A DNA stretch of 5,761 nucleotides from contig JAPSIJ010000093.1 of assembly GCA_031178805.1 (NCBI GenBank), positions 1,903 through 7,663 on the forward strand. The letters run 5' to 3'. The stretch is from Cellulomonas sp. (lineage in GTDB: Bacteria; Actinomycetota; Actinomycetes; Actinomycetales; Cellulomonadaceae). Within the stretch, counting starts at the first letter, position 1. Every line of letters begins with the position of its first letter. Below the pieces are notes generated by a model, which saw nothing but the letters and a program-made list of their open reading frames with translations, searched no databases and was not told where the DNA came from. This document shows, in pieces, positions 5,727 to 5,761 of the stretch. The position numbers were made by a program, and so were the translations under genes.

Positions 5727-5732
5727 ACGCTA
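5727..5732 (-). promoter_or_regulatory. Weak -10-like box for the ABC operon
   Basis: On the - strand this reads TAGCGT, which fits the TANNNT pattern of actinobacterial housekeeping promoters and lies in the less GC-rich end of the upstream region. The only -35-like sequence nearby (TTTACC, 5755-5760) is 22 bases away, which is too far. A transcript starting here would have a leader of roughly 65 bases containing the dyad. Confidence 0.2.
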
Positions 5733-5761
5733 GTCACAGAGCCTCGCGAATGTGGGTAAAC

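Noticed and set aside
5654..5737. N-terminal extension of the secreted protein from an ATG at 5737
   Set aside because: It would put 28 residues ahead of a complete signal peptide and has no ribosome binding site, while the ATG at 5653 has one at the right distance.

Overview
The window is very GC-rich, and its convincing reading frames show the GC-rich third positions, GTG starts and 1-8 base gene overlaps typical of high-GC Actinomycetota. The lipoproteins and the truncated adaptor architecture fit a monoderm cell. A Cellulomonas-like relative is a guess; nothing in the window fixes the genus.

Layout. Bases 2-920 (+ strand) hold the 3' part of one unrecognised gene and a second unrecognised gene that overlaps it by 8 bases. 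A convergent gene on the - strand (1005-1475) encodes a small membrane protein with about three transmembrane segments and a proline-rich tail. An imperfect hairpin sits between the two transcription units. Bases 1476-1964 have no secure gene, but they contain a 76-codon + strand ORF (1608-1838) whose base composition by codon position looks coding.

The main content is a tightly packed five-gene operon on the - strand, read from 5653 down to 1965: a small Sec-type secreted protein with two cysteines; a lipoprotein of unknown family; a lipoprotein adaptor of the HlyD/MacA type with no helical hairpin; an ABC ATPase of the MacB/LolD class; and a MacB/FtsX-type permease. Successive genes overlap by 1, 4, 4 and 4 bases, so they are almost certainly co-translated. 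A dyad with 11-base arms lies just upstream of the first gene.

Working model (inference). ATPase, permease and adaptor form a MacAB/YknXYZ-like mechanotransmission machine. Such machines act on substrates already outside the membrane. The Sec-exported 137-residue protein and the 143-residue mature lipoprotein, both encoded upstream in the same transcript, are the obvious candidates for cargo or partner. I do not recognise either family, so this is the part of the window most likely to be undescribed.
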